The notes under the pieces are model-generated. The model ran no database searches. It saw nothing but the letters and a program-made list of their open reading frames with translations, and was not told the DNA's origin. DNA of 64,000 bases from Calothrix sp. PCC 7103. GTDB taxonomy: Bacteria; Cyanobacteriota; Cyanobacteriia; Cyanobacteriales; Nostocaceae. Both the position numbers and the translations under genes were made by a program. Shown here in pieces: positions 1-9,147 of the stretch. The DNA is taken from positions 8,463,481-8,527,480 of the forward strand of contig NZ_KB217478.1 in the NCBI RefSeq assembly GCF_000331305.1, written 5' to 3'. The number at the start of each line of letters is the position of its first letter. Position 1 is the stretch's first letter.

Positions 1-1021
1 GTCTTTGATTCGTATTAAAGTAGAAAAAGATACTACTAGTGAAGTTACTTATACAGCGTTTCCTACTAAAAGAGGAGAATTTGATTGGGGAAATCTTCAA
101 ATACGTCAACTTGGCGCCTGGGGTTTAGGATGGGATAATTGGAAAGTTCCGCAAAGTTTGAAAGTTAAGGTTTATCCAGACTTAATTGGGTTAAGAAGTC
201 TTTCAATACGTTTGACGTTACAATCTTCTGGGTCGATGCGTCAGTTTCGACAGTTAGGTATTGGTACAGAGTTTTCGGAGTTACGAAATTACCGTAGTGG
301 TGATGATTTGCGGTTAGTTGATTGGAAGGCAACTGCAAGACGTGTTGGCGCCAGTGGTAATACATCACCGCTTGTAAGAGTTTTAGAACCAGAACAAGAA
401 CAAACGCTGTTAATTTTGCTTGATAGAGGTCGGTTGATGACGGCCCAAGTTCAAGGTTTACAAAGATTTGACTGGGGTTTAAATGCAACTTTATCGTTGG
501 CGTTGGCTGGGTTAAATCGTGGCGATAAAGTTGGAGTGGGTGTATTTGACCGTCAAATTCATACTTGGATTCCTCCTGAACGTGGACAACATCAACTTAG
601 CCATCTTATCGACCGTTTAACTCCTATTCAACCAGTACTGTTGGAATCCGATTATGTTGGTGCAGTCACTCATGTCGTCCAAAAACAAACTCGACGCTGT
701 TTAATTGTTGTTATTACCGATATTATTGATACCACTGCTTCCGCTGAATTATTAAGTGCCCTATCACGACTTACACCCCGCTATTTATCGTTTTGCGTGG
801 CTTTACGTGACCCTCAAGTTGATACTATTGCTCGTACTTTTACTGAAGATGTTCAAGGCGCCTATACCCGCGCTGTTGCTTTAGATTTGATGGCACAACG
901 CCAAGTTGCATTTGCCAAGCTCAAAGGTCGTGGTGTATTGGTGTTAGACGCACCAGCAAACCAAATTAGTGATGAGTTAGTAGAAAAATATTTACAGATC
1001 AAAGCCCGTAACCAACTGTAA
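1..1021 (+). CDS. DUF58 domain protein, 5' end cut by window
   Basis: The reading frame is open to the left edge, so the N-terminus (normally including two membrane helices) lies outside the window. About 338 residues are visible. The DUF58 signature LRNYRSGDDLRLVDW lies roughly 92-107 residues in, followed by a VWA-like strand LLILLDRGR that has lost most MIDAS residues. DUF58 proteins usually sit beside MoxR AAA ATPases and are thought to take part in assembling or maturing protein complexes at the membrane; the partner gene, if present, would be upstream of the window. The family call is firm from the signature; the cellular role is not known. Confidence 0.85.
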   Translation, partial: SLIRIKVEKDTTSEVTYTAFPTKRGEFDWGNLQIRQLGAWGLGWDNWKVPQSLKVKVYPDLIGLRSLSIRLTLQSSGSMRQFRQLGIGTEFSELRNYRSGDDLRLVDWKATARRVGASGNTSPLVRVLEPEQEQTLLILLDRGRLMTAQVQGLQRFDWGLNATLSLALAGLNRGDKVGVGVFDRQIHTWIPPERGQHQLSHLIDRLTPIQPVLLESDYVGAVTHVVQKQTRRCLIVVITDIIDTTASAELLSALSRLTPRYLSFCVALRDPQVDTIARTFTEDVQGAYTRAVALDLMAQRQVAFAKLKGRGVLVLDAPANQISDELVEKYLQIKARNQL

Positions 1022-1105
1022 ATATTCGATAAATTTGAGTAAATTGTGAGGAAACCCGTTGCATAGGCGCCCACCTGTGCGGTCATTGGTATAAAAATAT
1101 CGCTA

Positions 1106-1209
1106 ATATCATGTCCGGGAGCGTAACCATAATAAAATCATTGTAGAGACGCGATTAATCGCGTCTCTACGTGACGTGGTAATTATGGGTAATCAACCGG
1201 ACATGATAT
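1106..1209. repeat. Nested palindromic element with family A core
   Basis: Outer 13-bp perfect inverted repeats, ATATCATGTCCGG at 1106-1118 and its complement at 1197-1209, enclose a 28-bp perfect palindrome at 1143-1170 that begins GTAGAGACGCG. The core is a family A copy. The whole could fold into a two-level cruciform or hairpin. It lies in the roughly 500-bp spacer after the DUF58 gene and may be a MITE-like element, or a family A hairpin inserted into an older palindrome. Confidence 0.8.
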
Positions 1210-1324
1210 AACTACATAAATTCATCCTGTATAATAGCGCTTTTTTTGCGTTCACTGAGTGTCTCCGGAGGATAATAATACGTAATTTTTTTTTAAATTA
1301 AGTTATCAAATTTACTTTAAATAA

Positions 1325-1519
1325 GTTGGCGCCTCGGTAGTCAGTATAGCTAACTTTGTTTTACCTTGGGCAATGGCATTTGCTGCGGGCGCCATGTTAT
1401 TTGTAATTAGCGACGAAATTATACCAGAGTCCCATCGTAAAGGTTTGGAGAAAGAGGGAACGATTGGTGTAATAGTAGGTTTTGTAGTAATGATGTTTTT
1501 AGATATTGCGCTTGGATAA
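1325..1519 (+). pseudogene. Remnant of a ZIP-family metal transporter (C-terminus)
   Basis: An open frame without a credible start (in-frame stop at 1322-1324) translates to about 64 residues ending at TAA 1517-1519. It reads as the last two membrane helices of a ZIP/GufA-type divalent metal transporter: the stretch AFAAGAMLFVISDEIIPESH, then a charged turn and a final hydrophobic helix ending FLDIALG. The conserved E-x-x-P-E-S-H motif is the helix that normally carries metal ligands. Roughly the first three quarters of the gene are absent, so this is a decayed fragment. The frame is still free of stops, so decay may be recent. Confidence 0.7.
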
Positions 1520-1524
1520 TGGAA

Positions 1525-1938
1525 TTAACTAGATATATGAACAACTAATTCTCTAACGTGATTATGCTGACGGTGTTCCCAAATATAAATTCCTTGCCAT
1601 GTCCCTAATACTAGTTGTCCTCGATTAATGGGGATATGTTCTGAAGTATGAGTGATAGCAGTACGAATATGTGCTGGCATATCGTCGGGTCCTTCAGCAT
1701 CATGGATATATTTTGCTGATTCGGGTACTAACTTCGCCATAAAGTTTGCTAAATCTTTTAATACATCGGGGTCAGCATTTTCTTGGATTATTAAGCTTGC
1801 TGAAGTGTGGCGTAAGAATAGGGTGCAAAGTCCTGTATCTACTTTTGATTCGGCTACTATCTCGGCAATATTTGATGTAATATTACGTAGTGATTTTGCA
1901 TTGGTAGAAATTCTAAGTAACTTTTGATAGTGAGACAT
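1525..1938 (-). CDS. YjbQ/UPF0047 family protein (secondary thiamine-phosphate synthase-like)
   Basis: A 137-residue protein of the usual length for the YjbQ (UPF0047) family. It shows the family's conserved segments: TLFLRHTSASLIIQENADPD near residues 39-58, the acidic stretch HDAEGPDDMPAH, and GTWQGIYIWEHR near the C-terminus. The family is a compact trimeric fold with conserved His/Asp residues. It is annotated as secondary thiamine-phosphate synthase from genetic suppression evidence in E. coli, but the physiological role is uncertain. The stop codon lies 6 bp beyond the ZIP remnant on the opposite strand, so that remnant is the only thing separating it from the DUF58 side. Confidence 0.9.
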   Translation of the reverse strand: MSHYQKLLRISTNAKSLRNITSNIAEIVAESKVDTGLCTLFLRHTSASLIIQENADPDVLKDLANFMAKLVPESAKYIHDAEGPDDMPAHIRTAITHTSEHIPINRGQLVLGTWQGIYIWEHRQHNHVRELVVHISS

Positions 1939-1983
1939 TGCTTAAGAGTGGATAATCTTTTATATATTATAATATTTCATGTG

Positions 1984-2016
1984 TTGGGACGGGCAAGGAT
2001 GCCCATCCCACAAGAT
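1984..2016 (-). repeat. Family C dispersed hairpin
   Basis: On the minus strand this reads CATCTTGTGGGATGGGCATC followed by CTTGCCCGTCCCA. The arms GGGATGGGCA and TGCCCGTCCC can pair. Other copies are at 10331, 18061, 39691 and 62361. This one lies immediately 3' of the DUF928 gene (stop at 2019), where it could act as a transcription end. Confidence 0.75.
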
Positions 2017-2018
2017 GT

Positions 2019-2846
2019 TTATCTTATGGGGAAGTTGGATGCATTTTCTTGTAAGATTTTGAGTTCTCCGAGAATTGGTTTGTTTGCTAAATTTTTTAAT
2101 CCGACATTAGTTAATAGGTTTTGCCAGTCTTGCTGGAAGGTTGTATTTTGTGGTTCGGCAATACGAAGTAAAGCTAACTCGCTCAATGTTGTGTACCATA
2201 TACCATTTTGAGCATATGCTGCAATTTTTGCTCGTGGTGTGGTGGCAGCTTTTAACTGTTGTTCTAATTTTACATCGGGCGCCACTCTTTTGAGTGAACC
2301 GCTAACAAAGCTAGGGATAGATGATTTAGATGTAGTATTGTTTTGGCAATAAAGCTTGAAGTACCATGTGTAATTTTTATTAATTTCTAAGCGTTTTGAT
2401 GTCTTTAATTTCAGACTAAAAATACCAGGTTGAGTCGGTACAGGAAACGAAGTTCGCATAACGTCGTTTTTTTCCTCATCTTGCAACGAAAACTCACCTG
2501 CTGATACTTGATTTGATTTAAAAGGTATGTAAAACCATAAAGTCGGATTTTCTTCTATTACCAACCCTGAGCGATTATTCGGTATTAAAGCTTCTAATGG
2601 CATTTCTACAGATGGACAGTCACCACGACTACCAGTTCCCTTTCTGCCACCAGGTCTACCTTGGCTTGAACCATCTGGCTCATTCGTATTAAAATGAATC
2701 GGTCTACTATTACTATTCGCGACTTGATTAACTTGTGCAATTGCGGGCATAAAATATGACACACACATCAAACTAAACAAGTTAATAGTGACGTTTTTAC
2801 AGCTTTTTAGACAAAAGCTTTTCAGTATTTTCTGTAAAGGCATCAT
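2019..2846 (-). CDS. Secreted DUF928 domain protein
   Basis: 275 residues. A basic N-terminus and a hydrophobic stretch (about 18-36) ending in MPAIAQ look like a cleaved signal peptide, so the protein should act outside the cytoplasmic membrane. DUF928 hallmarks follow: a Gly/Arg-rich linker, GDCP, then LEALIPNNRSGLVIEENPTLWFYIPF, and a later KNYTWYFKLYC. DUF928 is a cyanobacterial family of unknown function, frequently encoded beside CHAT/CHASE2 genes. Here it follows the CHAT-CHASE2 gene by 106 bp in the same direction and is likely the last gene of that module. The role is inferred only from context. Confidence 0.8.
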   Translation of the reverse strand: MMPLQKILKSFCLKSCKNVTINLFSLMCVSYFMPAIAQVNQVANSNSRPIHFNTNEPDGSSQGRPGGRKGTGSRGDCPSVEMPLEALIPNNRSGLVIEENPTLWFYIPFKSNQVSAGEFSLQDEEKNDVMRTSFPVPTQPGIFSLKLKTSKRLEINKNYTWYFKLYCQNNTTSKSSIPSFVSGSLKRVAPDVKLEQQLKAATTPRAKIAAYAQNGIWYTTLSELALLRIAEPQNTTFQQDWQNLLTNVGLKNLANKPILGELKILQENASNFPIR

Positions 2847-2952
2847 AGTATGAATTTATACTTTTTGCTTTGCATTTGTCTAAGTAAAGAAATACATCTG
2901 GTTCTATACTTTATCTGTATTTAAACATGATTTTATACATAATGATTCAATA

Positions 2953-5316
2953 TCACGAAGAAACCCGGTTTCTATAGACTTTCAAACTTGCAGTGCTTCC
3001 TAACAAAACCAGCATCGATGGTACTAGGGGTATCCAAATACCTAATATAAATATGTAAAGACAAACACCATAAAGCACTCCGCAGCTAATCACTGCCGTC
3101 AAAATTAGGCGCCATGTTGATTGTATAGTTAAAGCTATTGTTGCTCCGACTAAAGCCCACGACCATATCCAGATATATTCGCTCCATTTTGGCAACACAT
3201 TCAATAAGGGACGATTATTTAACACTGCACTCAGAATTTGACTAATCATATGTGCTTGCACAACTACACCCGCAATTTGAGAGTGAGGCCATTTTCCTTT
3301 TGTGTAAGGTGTAGACCAACGCAGGTCATTAAAGCTGTCGGCAGTTGTACCAATGAGAACTATACGATTTTTAACTAAATCTAAAGTTAATTTGTCATTT
3401 AGTACGTCTTGGACAGTCAATGTTCTGACATATGGATTAGCAGCACGCCAGTTCAATAGTACTTGGTGTCCTTGATTATTTATATTATGATAGGCGCCAC
3501 TGTTTGATTCTAAGTTATAAAAGACTTTATTACCAATAACTAAATTTTTGTCTGGAGTCAGCTTGGAAACAATATTTTTATCAGCTAGATAACGGGTAGC
3601 AACTCGGAAACTAAAAGATTTATCTGTTTTACATTTGGCGTTAGAAGCAGATGGAGGCGCCATTGCTAGCAGGTGACGACGTAAAATAGTGTCGGGGTCA
3701 GGGACTACATCAGTAAAACCAAGACTTTTTTGTAAAGTCTCTGGTGGTGGTGGAACTCCTGGGTCTGTATTATCTTCACCACCTTTACAAACAGCGATAA
3801 AGTTATCACTTTGCATGATTGCTGCTAGGTTCTGGAAATTAGCTTCCACTGGGTTCTCTCGATAAAGGTCTAAACCTATTACACGAGGTTTGAATTGCTG
3901 TATTTTTTCCATAACATTAGCAAGAGTTCTGTTAGATAAAGATAACCCTCGTCTTTCTTGGGGATTTTGAGCTTGAACATCTGCTTCTGTCACCGTTATA
4001 ACTATGATTCGATTATCGGGTTTTTCAGCAGGACGACTACGCATAATTTTGTCGAAAGCTGAAAGTTCCCATGACTCCATAATTCCAGTGCTGCGTACTC
4101 CTACTGCTACACCAGTAACCAGTAAACTGACTTGAAGTAATGCTGTAAATAAAAACTTTCTTGGTAAATTAGGTTTGTATACAAAAGATTCGCTTCTCCA
4201 AATCAATGGTGCTGCTGCTGGGTTTTGACATATTACAGGCAACCAACTCGCACAAGGATATTCATCTTCTAATCCTTGTAACCTTGCTTGTGCTTCTCGC
4301 ACCGACATATACAAAGACTTACCAGTTGCAAATGCTTCGATAAAATTCTTTAAAAACGCTTGGGCAATAATATCTGGAACTGGTTCACGCATTACTATAA
4401 TTTGCGGAATGTGTAACGATGCCAAATCACGTGCTAGTCCAAGACCGTCACACGAATTAAATATAGCTAGACTTAAACCGTTAGATAACGCTGCCCGTAA
4501 ACCGTTTTTTAGTTGCGAAATCGTTAAAGTATCTGTTTTGTTTATTTGAATTGTGCCCGTTTCGCCATCCGATTGACTAGAGCTATGTCCAGCGAAAAAA
4601 ATTATATCCCATCCTTGCTTATCCCAAAGCCAGTAATCTAATTCTCTACGTTTGGGTTCTACTAAAAATACTGTTTGTGCGTTTGTAAGCTCTAATATAG
4701 CTCGGTCTTTTTCTACGTCAATTCCTTCACTGTTTCCCAAAATTGCTAAAATCCGCATTGGAATATTTGGATTTTTTACACTTGGTTGAAGATATTCAAA
4801 TTGCGAAGTACTCAGACAAACTACTGCGCTGACATAATCTTCAAAAAAATCCCACAAATGCCAGGGTATTTTTCGAGCTTCTTCGTCTTCTGTCTCGAAT
4901 ATAAATTTTATCTCATCACTCGGCGCCAGTTTTGTGCGTAACTTCTGATTAACGTGTATAAATGATAAAGATTTAAACCATAAATTAATATGATACTCTA
5001 ATTCTTCACACAAGCTACTGAATTCCATTAAGGAAACATTTGTAACATCTTCTTCTTCAACCTCTACGTCAAAATCATTGGTGAGAATGTCATCATTTCT
5101 TAACTTTCGCCAACTTCTATCGTGGTAAAGCGCTTCGTTAAGTAAACAATAAAGTAGCTGCCAACGTCTATATGACTCAGAAATTTCTGGAGCAGCAGGC
5201 AAACTCCCAACCATTTGTGTTGGTGCGTTTGTATTTTCCCATAGTTGAATTGTAACAGTCGAAAAACCCTGTCTGAAATTACCCTTACCTAAATTTAATA
5301 CTACTAACTTATTCAT
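2953..5316 (-). CDS. CHAT-CHASE2 membrane protein (putative caspase-like sensor protease)
   Basis: 787 residues. The cytoplasmic N-terminal half ends in a CHAT (caspase-like) domain of about 185-370 with an apparently intact dyad: His244 in FFAGHSS and Cys289 in FNSCDGLGLA. One membrane helix follows (about 386-408), then a CHASE2 extracytoplasmic sensor domain (about 411-690, beginning SWELSAFDKIMRSRP), and two or three closing helices (about 712-778). In ordinary CHASE2 proteins the output domain follows the last helix; here it comes first. The start overlaps the upstream DUF1822 stop by 4 bp (ATGA), so translation is likely coupled. The last residues (RNRVS) are encoded by a family B palindrome that runs into the gene. 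Substrate and ligand are unknown. Confidence 0.85.
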   Translation of the reverse strand: MNKLVVLNLGKGNFRQGFSTVTIQLWENTNAPTQMVGSLPAAPEISESYRRWQLLYCLLNEALYHDRSWRKLRNDDILTNDFDVEVEEEDVTNVSLMEFSSLCEELEYHINLWFKSLSFIHVNQKLRTKLAPSDEIKFIFETEDEEARKIPWHLWDFFEDYVSAVVCLSTSQFEYLQPSVKNPNIPMRILAILGNSEGIDVEKDRAILELTNAQTVFLVEPKRRELDYWLWDKQGWDIIFFAGHSSSQSDGETGTIQINKTDTLTISQLKNGLRAALSNGLSLAIFNSCDGLGLARDLASLHIPQIIVMREPVPDIIAQAFLKNFIEAFATGKSLYMSVREAQARLQGLEDEYPCASWLPVICQNPAAAPLIWRSESFVYKPNLPRKFLFTALLQVSLLVTGVAVGVRSTGIMESWELSAFDKIMRSRPAEKPDNRIIVITVTEADVQAQNPQERRGLSLSNRTLANVMEKIQQFKPRVIGLDLYRENPVEANFQNLAAIMQSDNFIAVCKGGEDNTDPGVPPPPETLQKSLGFTDVVPDPDTILRRHLLAMAPPSASNAKCKTDKSFSFRVATRYLADKNIVSKLTPDKNLVIGNKVFYNLESNSGAYHNINNQGHQVLLNWRAANPYVRTLTVQDVLNDKLTLDLVKNRIVLIGTTADSFNDLRWSTPYTKGKWPHSQIAGVVVQAHMISQILSAVLNNRPLLNVLPKWSEYIWIWSWALVGATIALTIQSTWRLILTAVISCGVLYGVCLYIFILGIWIPLVPSMLVLLGSTASLKVYRNRVSS
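2959..2973. repeat. Family B palindrome inside the end of the CHAT-CHASE2 gene
   Basis: AGAAACCCGGTTTCT, a 15-bp palindrome of the dispersed family B. It lies in the last codons of the CHAT-CHASE2 gene and encodes part of its C-terminus. Confidence 0.85.
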
Positions 5317-6551
5317 GGCGACTTGCCAATAAGTGCATCAAGCATGAAATCCTCTTTTATAATGACATCTTGTAACACCAATTGAATACTAAAAGATTTT
5401 CCTAAAGGAAACTTAAATCTTTTCAATTGGATGTAATTGTCATGGTTTCTAGAAATAACTTCTTGAACAACAGCTCCTGAAGGCAACAGTAAGGAAAGTT
5501 TTATACTTGCAGGTAAGTAATATTCCTCATTCGTAGGATATAGTTGCACGCGAATGTTTACTTTGTCATCTATCTCAGGTGATAACCCAATTAATAGTAC
5601 AACAGCCTTATTACCTAATTGCATTCCTAAATCGATTAATTTGGCGCCTTGAGTACGATGAGTCAAAGCAGCATCCTGTCTAAATTGAGCAGCTAGAGTT
5701 CTTTGCTGTAGATTTAACAAAGCATCTATATGCTGCCAACCAGTTTCAAAAATGTCTTCTAACCATAGAGTTAAATTAGTTAAGTTAGTAGATTTAGGCT
5801 GAATAGTATTACTGAGTTTATTGACTCTAAATTTGTATAATTCTTGCCTCAGTGTGTTGGATGCAATCAAAGCACTCCACTCGTCAAAATTTCCATATAA
5901 ACGGGGAGAGTGGATATTTGACTGACTTAATATATTTAGTAATTGTATTGCTTGTGCATTTGAGGTTGTTAATAAAGGTTTGAAGTGTAATTGTTGTTGA
6001 CAGTACTCACGTGCAACCCACATCACATTTAAGTCTTCAATAAGAGACTCTCTTTCTAGACAGTATGTTTTAGTTATTTGGTTGAATGTTGCATACTTGG
6101 TAAGTTGCTCGTGGGTTGTATATCCCCATACTCGTAACCAAGATTGTTCTAGATTTAACTGTACATGTAAATAATATTCTCCAGCCCAATCGGGAATATT
6201 AACCCATTCCGCTGGAACTTCAAATTCCAATGGATTGCTTTTATCGCTAGGTATTAATACTAATTTAGTATTATCAACATTAATTGCACATCCGTTGACT
6301 ACTTCCCAATACGTTACTAAATCATCCAAACTGGAAATTTTAATGACGTTACTAAATTCTGGGTTGTCCTTTAACCAATTTGAAAATGTATTGAGAGATA
6401 GATAATTTAAAAAAGCTCGCCATCGTGCAGCATCAGTAGAATAATATTGTGAATAAATTTGTTTCCAGGCATCTTCTTGTGCTTGGCTTGATAACTCTAA
6501 CCACAATTGGTTAGGATAAATGGTTTCTAACTCACTCAAATTATAGCTCAT
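5313..6551 (-). CDS. DUF1822 family protein (module 1)
   Basis: 412 residues, soluble, with no signal or membrane helix seen. DUF1822 is a cyanobacterial family of unknown function. The central motif LTLWLEDIFETGWQHIDALL (about 253-273) and the C-terminal part (DLGMQL..., YLPASIKL, DNYIQL, FSIQLVL) match the second DUF1822 protein of this window at 9148-10317 segment by segment, so the two are paralogues. The start overlaps the upstream sigma-like gene by 11 bp and the stop overlaps the CHAT gene by 4 bp; all three must be one transcript. The context suggests a regulator or partner of the sigma-like protein or of the CHAT protein, which is inference. Confidence 0.75.
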   Translation of the reverse strand: MSYNLSELETIYPNQLWLELSSQAQEDAWKQIYSQYYSTDAARWRAFLNYLSLNTFSNWLKDNPEFSNVIKISSLDDLVTYWEVVNGCAINVDNTKLVLIPSDKSNPLEFEVPAEWVNIPDWAGEYYLHVQLNLEQSWLRVWGYTTHEQLTKYATFNQITKTYCLERESLIEDLNVMWVAREYCQQQLHFKPLLTTSNAQAIQLLNILSQSNIHSPRLYGNFDEWSALIASNTLRQELYKFRVNKLSNTIQPKSTNLTNLTLWLEDIFETGWQHIDALLNLQQRTLAAQFRQDAALTHRTQGAKLIDLGMQLGNKAVVLLIGLSPEIDDKVNIRVQLYPTNEEYYLPASIKLSLLLPSGAVVQEVISRNHDNYIQLKRFKFPLGKSFSIQLVLQDVIIKEDFMLDALIGKSP

Positions 6552-8004
6552 ATGATTTTGCTGTATGGTTGCACGTAGTACGATGAGTATTTCTATGTAT
6601 TAGCCAGTTATCAATAAAAATAGCTAGTTTATTTTTTACTACATCTAAAGCATTTACGCCCAGTTGTATACTTATCTCTAGCTCTTCTTGAAAAGCATTT
6701 ATTAATTTTTGTTTGATTTGATTATCATTTTCAATATTATTGAAAGATATGTTATCAACAATCTTGATTCGAGCAACTCTATCTAGAGTATTGAAAAACT
6801 CTTGCTGAGTATATACCTGTAGACAATCGTTCATAGCGTCTTTAATCGCTTCTATATTTTTGTCCTCATATACCTTAACCTCTGGGGAGTACTTCTGCCA
6901 CTGGTAAATTAGGCTAGCTAATAAAGTTTTTGTATATTTTCCTAAATGGCGGGCAACTTGATACTGTTTTTGTATTTCTGTATATTTATTAGTAATGGCG
7001 CCTGCGATTTCAGTTTGAGTCAAACCTAAACCATGCCAAAGCTTAAGCATTAGTTGCCCTTGTTCAGGTAACGCCAAAAATAGTTCTTTAATCAAAGATT
7101 GTATTTCTTGCCATTCTTCGTGTTGAATTAAATTTTCTAAAAGACTTGAATTACAATCAGTAATATTGATTTGCTCATCAAGAGGCGAAAACTGTTTGGT
7201 ACGATAATTGCGTGCAGCTTCAATACAAGTTGAAAGAATATTTTGAACTTGTGCAACAGATTGGCTTGTTAATTTAAATTCTTGGCAGCGCTGATTATAG
7301 CAAGATGTAATTTGCTCAATTTGCAAACTTTCTTCTGAACCAAACGTGCGATTAGCTGGCTTATTCAGATAAATTTCATCAAAACATTGCCAAGCCAAAT
7401 AATAAGAATTGATATTGCTGTGATTAATACCTCTTGCCAATAAAGCTTCTTTAAGCTCCTTAGCCGTTAAATCTTTAAGTAAACCGTAATCAGTAAACTT
7501 ATCCCTTTTTGCCTCAATATCTTGAGTATAGATTAAATTACCAGTAAAACGTAAAATAGCTGTTTTTGCATAAGCATTTAAATTCGCTTGAGGATGCTCA
7601 ACATCAAAAGTTTTAAATAACTTTTCTGGTGGGTTAACAGCCAAATTAGCTATTTGAAACAACTCCGGGAGTGGATACTTGTGCCGAATAAAACTAAACC
7701 GTTGGAAACTCTTATATGCCGCCCACAAACAAGCTTCTTGTAAATAAGATGATAAATGCCCCCTGGCTTTAACAAAACAATCCGGAGACAAAGATACCTG
7801 CTGCACAGCTTGATTTACCTTAATAATTTTAAGAAAATAGTGTGCCCAGTACTCTGCCTTAAGCTCCGATTCACTTTGCATCAATCTTTTCATATTGCGT
7901 TCCAACTGTAAATCAGTCTTCCACAATACATTTAGGCGTTTATTAACCCCCTCAAGCATCAAAAATGTCGAGAATTTTTGTATAGTGTCGTCACGTTTCT
8001 TCAC
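6541..8004 (-). CDS. Sigma-70-like protein (module 1)
   Basis: About 487 residues. A perfect GGAGGT at 8011-8016 (minus strand), six bases before a GTG at 8004, decides this start over the ATG at 8025. The C-terminal third carries a sigma region 4-like segment: LPEQGQLMLKLWHGLGLTQ then EIAGAITNKYTEIQKQY, at about 308-355, where a proliferation-type helix precedes a helix-turn-helix. The N-terminal half is long, helical and has no easily recognised region 2. It is larger than usual ECF sigma factors. Large sigma-like proteins encoded with DUF1822 partners occur in cyanobacteria. It is first in a tightly overlapping operon with DUF1822 and CHAT-CHASE2. Whether it directs RNA polymerase is untested. 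Confidence 0.65.
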   Translation of the reverse strand: MKKRDDTIQKFSTFLMLEGVNKRLNVLWKTDLQLERNMKRLMQSESELKAEYWAHYFLKIIKVNQAVQQVSLSPDCFVKARGHLSSYLQEACLWAAYKSFQRFSFIRHKYPLPELFQIANLAVNPPEKLFKTFDVEHPQANLNAYAKTAILRFTGNLIYTQDIEAKRDKFTDYGLLKDLTAKELKEALLARGINHSNINSYYLAWQCFDEIYLNKPANRTFGSEESLQIEQITSCYNQRCQEFKLTSQSVAQVQNILSTCIEAARNYRTKQFSPLDEQINITDCNSSLLENLIQHEEWQEIQSLIKELFLALPEQGQLMLKLWHGLGLTQTEIAGAITNKYTEIQKQYQVARHLGKYTKTLLASLIYQWQKYSPEVKVYEDKNIEAIKDAMNDCLQVYTQQEFFNTLDRVARIKIVDNISFNNIENDNQIKQKLINAFQEELEISIQLGVNALDVVKNKLAIFIDNWLIHRNTHRTTCNHTAKSYEL

Positions 8005-8010
8005 ATTTAA

Positions 8011-8016
8011 ACCTCC
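8011..8016 (-). promoter_or_regulatory. Consensus Shine-Dalgarno that sets the GTG start
   Basis: GGAGGT on the minus strand lies 6 bases upstream of GTG 8004. It would lie inside the coding region if the ATG at 8025 were used, so the GTG start is preferred. Confidence 0.75.
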
Positions 8017-8130
8017 ATGCACCATTCTCTATAATACTCGTGTATTGAACAGCAATTTCGCCCTCAACCTACTTATGGGCGCCATAATTAATAGAATATG
8101 CAACTTTCTCAAAATTTGCGTAAAAACTGG

Positions 8131-8157
8131 CAACGGATGTAACGGATGTAACGGATG
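8131..8157. repeat. Family D tandem nonamer (TAACGGATG)3
   Basis: Three direct copies of YAACGGATG in the divergent spacer between the two sigma-like modules. The spacer (8026-8371) also holds a family B hairpin and a GGCGCC at 8319. I see no gene in it; a minus-strand frame across it is just translated repeat. Confidence 0.85.
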
Positions 8158-8163
8158 TTGACA

Positions 8164-8230
8164 AGAAACCGGGCTTCTTACCAAAGATTTTGCTATAAGA
8201 CGTTGATTTGCCTACAGAAGCCCGGTTTCT
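8164..8230. repeat. Family B paired hairpin element
   Basis: AGAAACCGGGCTTCT (8164-8178) and its exact complement AGAAGCCCGGTTTCT (8216-8230) face each other across a 37-bp loop. This copy carries a matching G-to-A type change in both arms (GGCTTCT / AGAAGCC), so the pairing has been preserved. It sits between the start codons of the two divergent modules and may separate their promoters. Confidence 0.85.
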
Positions 8231-8371
8231 TTTTTCTTTAAGTTTTGTAAAGAATTTCAATTTTGCATAAAACCCCCTAACTTGTGCAGAGAAGTAATGG
8301 TAGGTAAAGCCTTTGGGTGGCGCCTGCGTATATTAAGTACAAACACTGATATATAGCTATAGATTATTACT

Positions 8372-9112
8372 ATGATGACCTTTGATGAAACCCAGACTCC
8401 ATCCAACGAGACTCCTTCTCAGCTACAAAAATTAGCAATACAAGCTCAAAACACTCTTGCAGGAAGTCCACAAAGACATCGTGCATTAACTCTGTTAATT
8501 CAAGAACTGTGGAGACAACCAACGTTTGGAATTTTGAGAAAAAGCCTCAGAACAAAATATGGCAATTTGTCGAATGGTCTTTTTGAAGACTTATTCAACG
8601 ATGCACTTCAAGAAACATTTATTGCAATTAGCCAATATATTGACAGGTATGACCCCCAAGAACCATTACTGCCATTAATTTGCACAATTATCCGCAATAA
8701 ATATAGCAATCTGTACAAAAAGCATTGCAAATACGGCGTTACACGTATTCCTAAGTTCATAGGCAATCAGAATTCAAAGCAAGGTCAGGTGATATCTTTG
8801 GATGGATTAGATGAGTTTGTGCAAGATAATATCATGAGCAAACACTTCTCAAATTCTTCCGGTAAGTCAATATCTAACTGTGATGTATTAAGGGAGTTAT
8901 TAATTGATGACCCAGACAATAAGTTCAAAGTATCCGTTAGAGATAAGCCTGATATCACTTTTCAGTATATAGCCATATACTTATACGTCCAAGGAAGAAA
9001 CATGCAACAGCTAGCTTCGGAGCTAGATATTTCTTACCAAACTCTAAATAGCTTTTTTAAAAGAAACTTAGAGAAACTAGAGCCATATTTTCGAGAAAAA
9101 CTACAGCATTAA
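8372..9112 (+). CDS. Sigma-70-like protein (module 2)
   Basis: 246 residues; ATG at 8372 or 8375. A region 2-like helix ALQETFIAISQYIDRYDP followed by PLICTIIRNKYSNLYKKH (about 90-128) resembles the core-binding and -10-recognition helices of small sigma factors. The C-terminal segment MQQLASELDISYQTLNSFF (about 211-230) is a helix-turn-helix like region 4. It is shorter than the module 1 protein and only distantly similar. It is first in an operon with a DUF1822 gene 35 bp downstream, mirroring module 1. Probable ECF-like regulator; function inferred from motifs. Confidence 0.65.
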   Translation: MMTFDETQTPSNETPSQLQKLAIQAQNTLAGSPQRHRALTLLIQELWRQPTFGILRKSLRTKYGNLSNGLFEDLFNDALQETFIAISQYIDRYDPQEPLLPLICTIIRNKYSNLYKKHCKYGVTRIPKFIGNQNSKQGQVISLDGLDEFVQDNIMSKHFSNSSGKSISNCDVLRELLIDDPDNKFKVSVRDKPDITFQYIAIYLYVQGRNMQQLASELDISYQTLNSFFKRNLEKLEPYFREKLQH

Positions 9113-9147
9113 TTTATACAGTACTTAGAAACTATTAAGGAGCGATA

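Noticed and set aside
8069-8260. 63-codon minus-strand frame in the divergent spacer
   Set aside because: It is translated family D and B repeat (the SVTSVTSV stretch is the tandem nonamer); no ribosome-binding site or domain.
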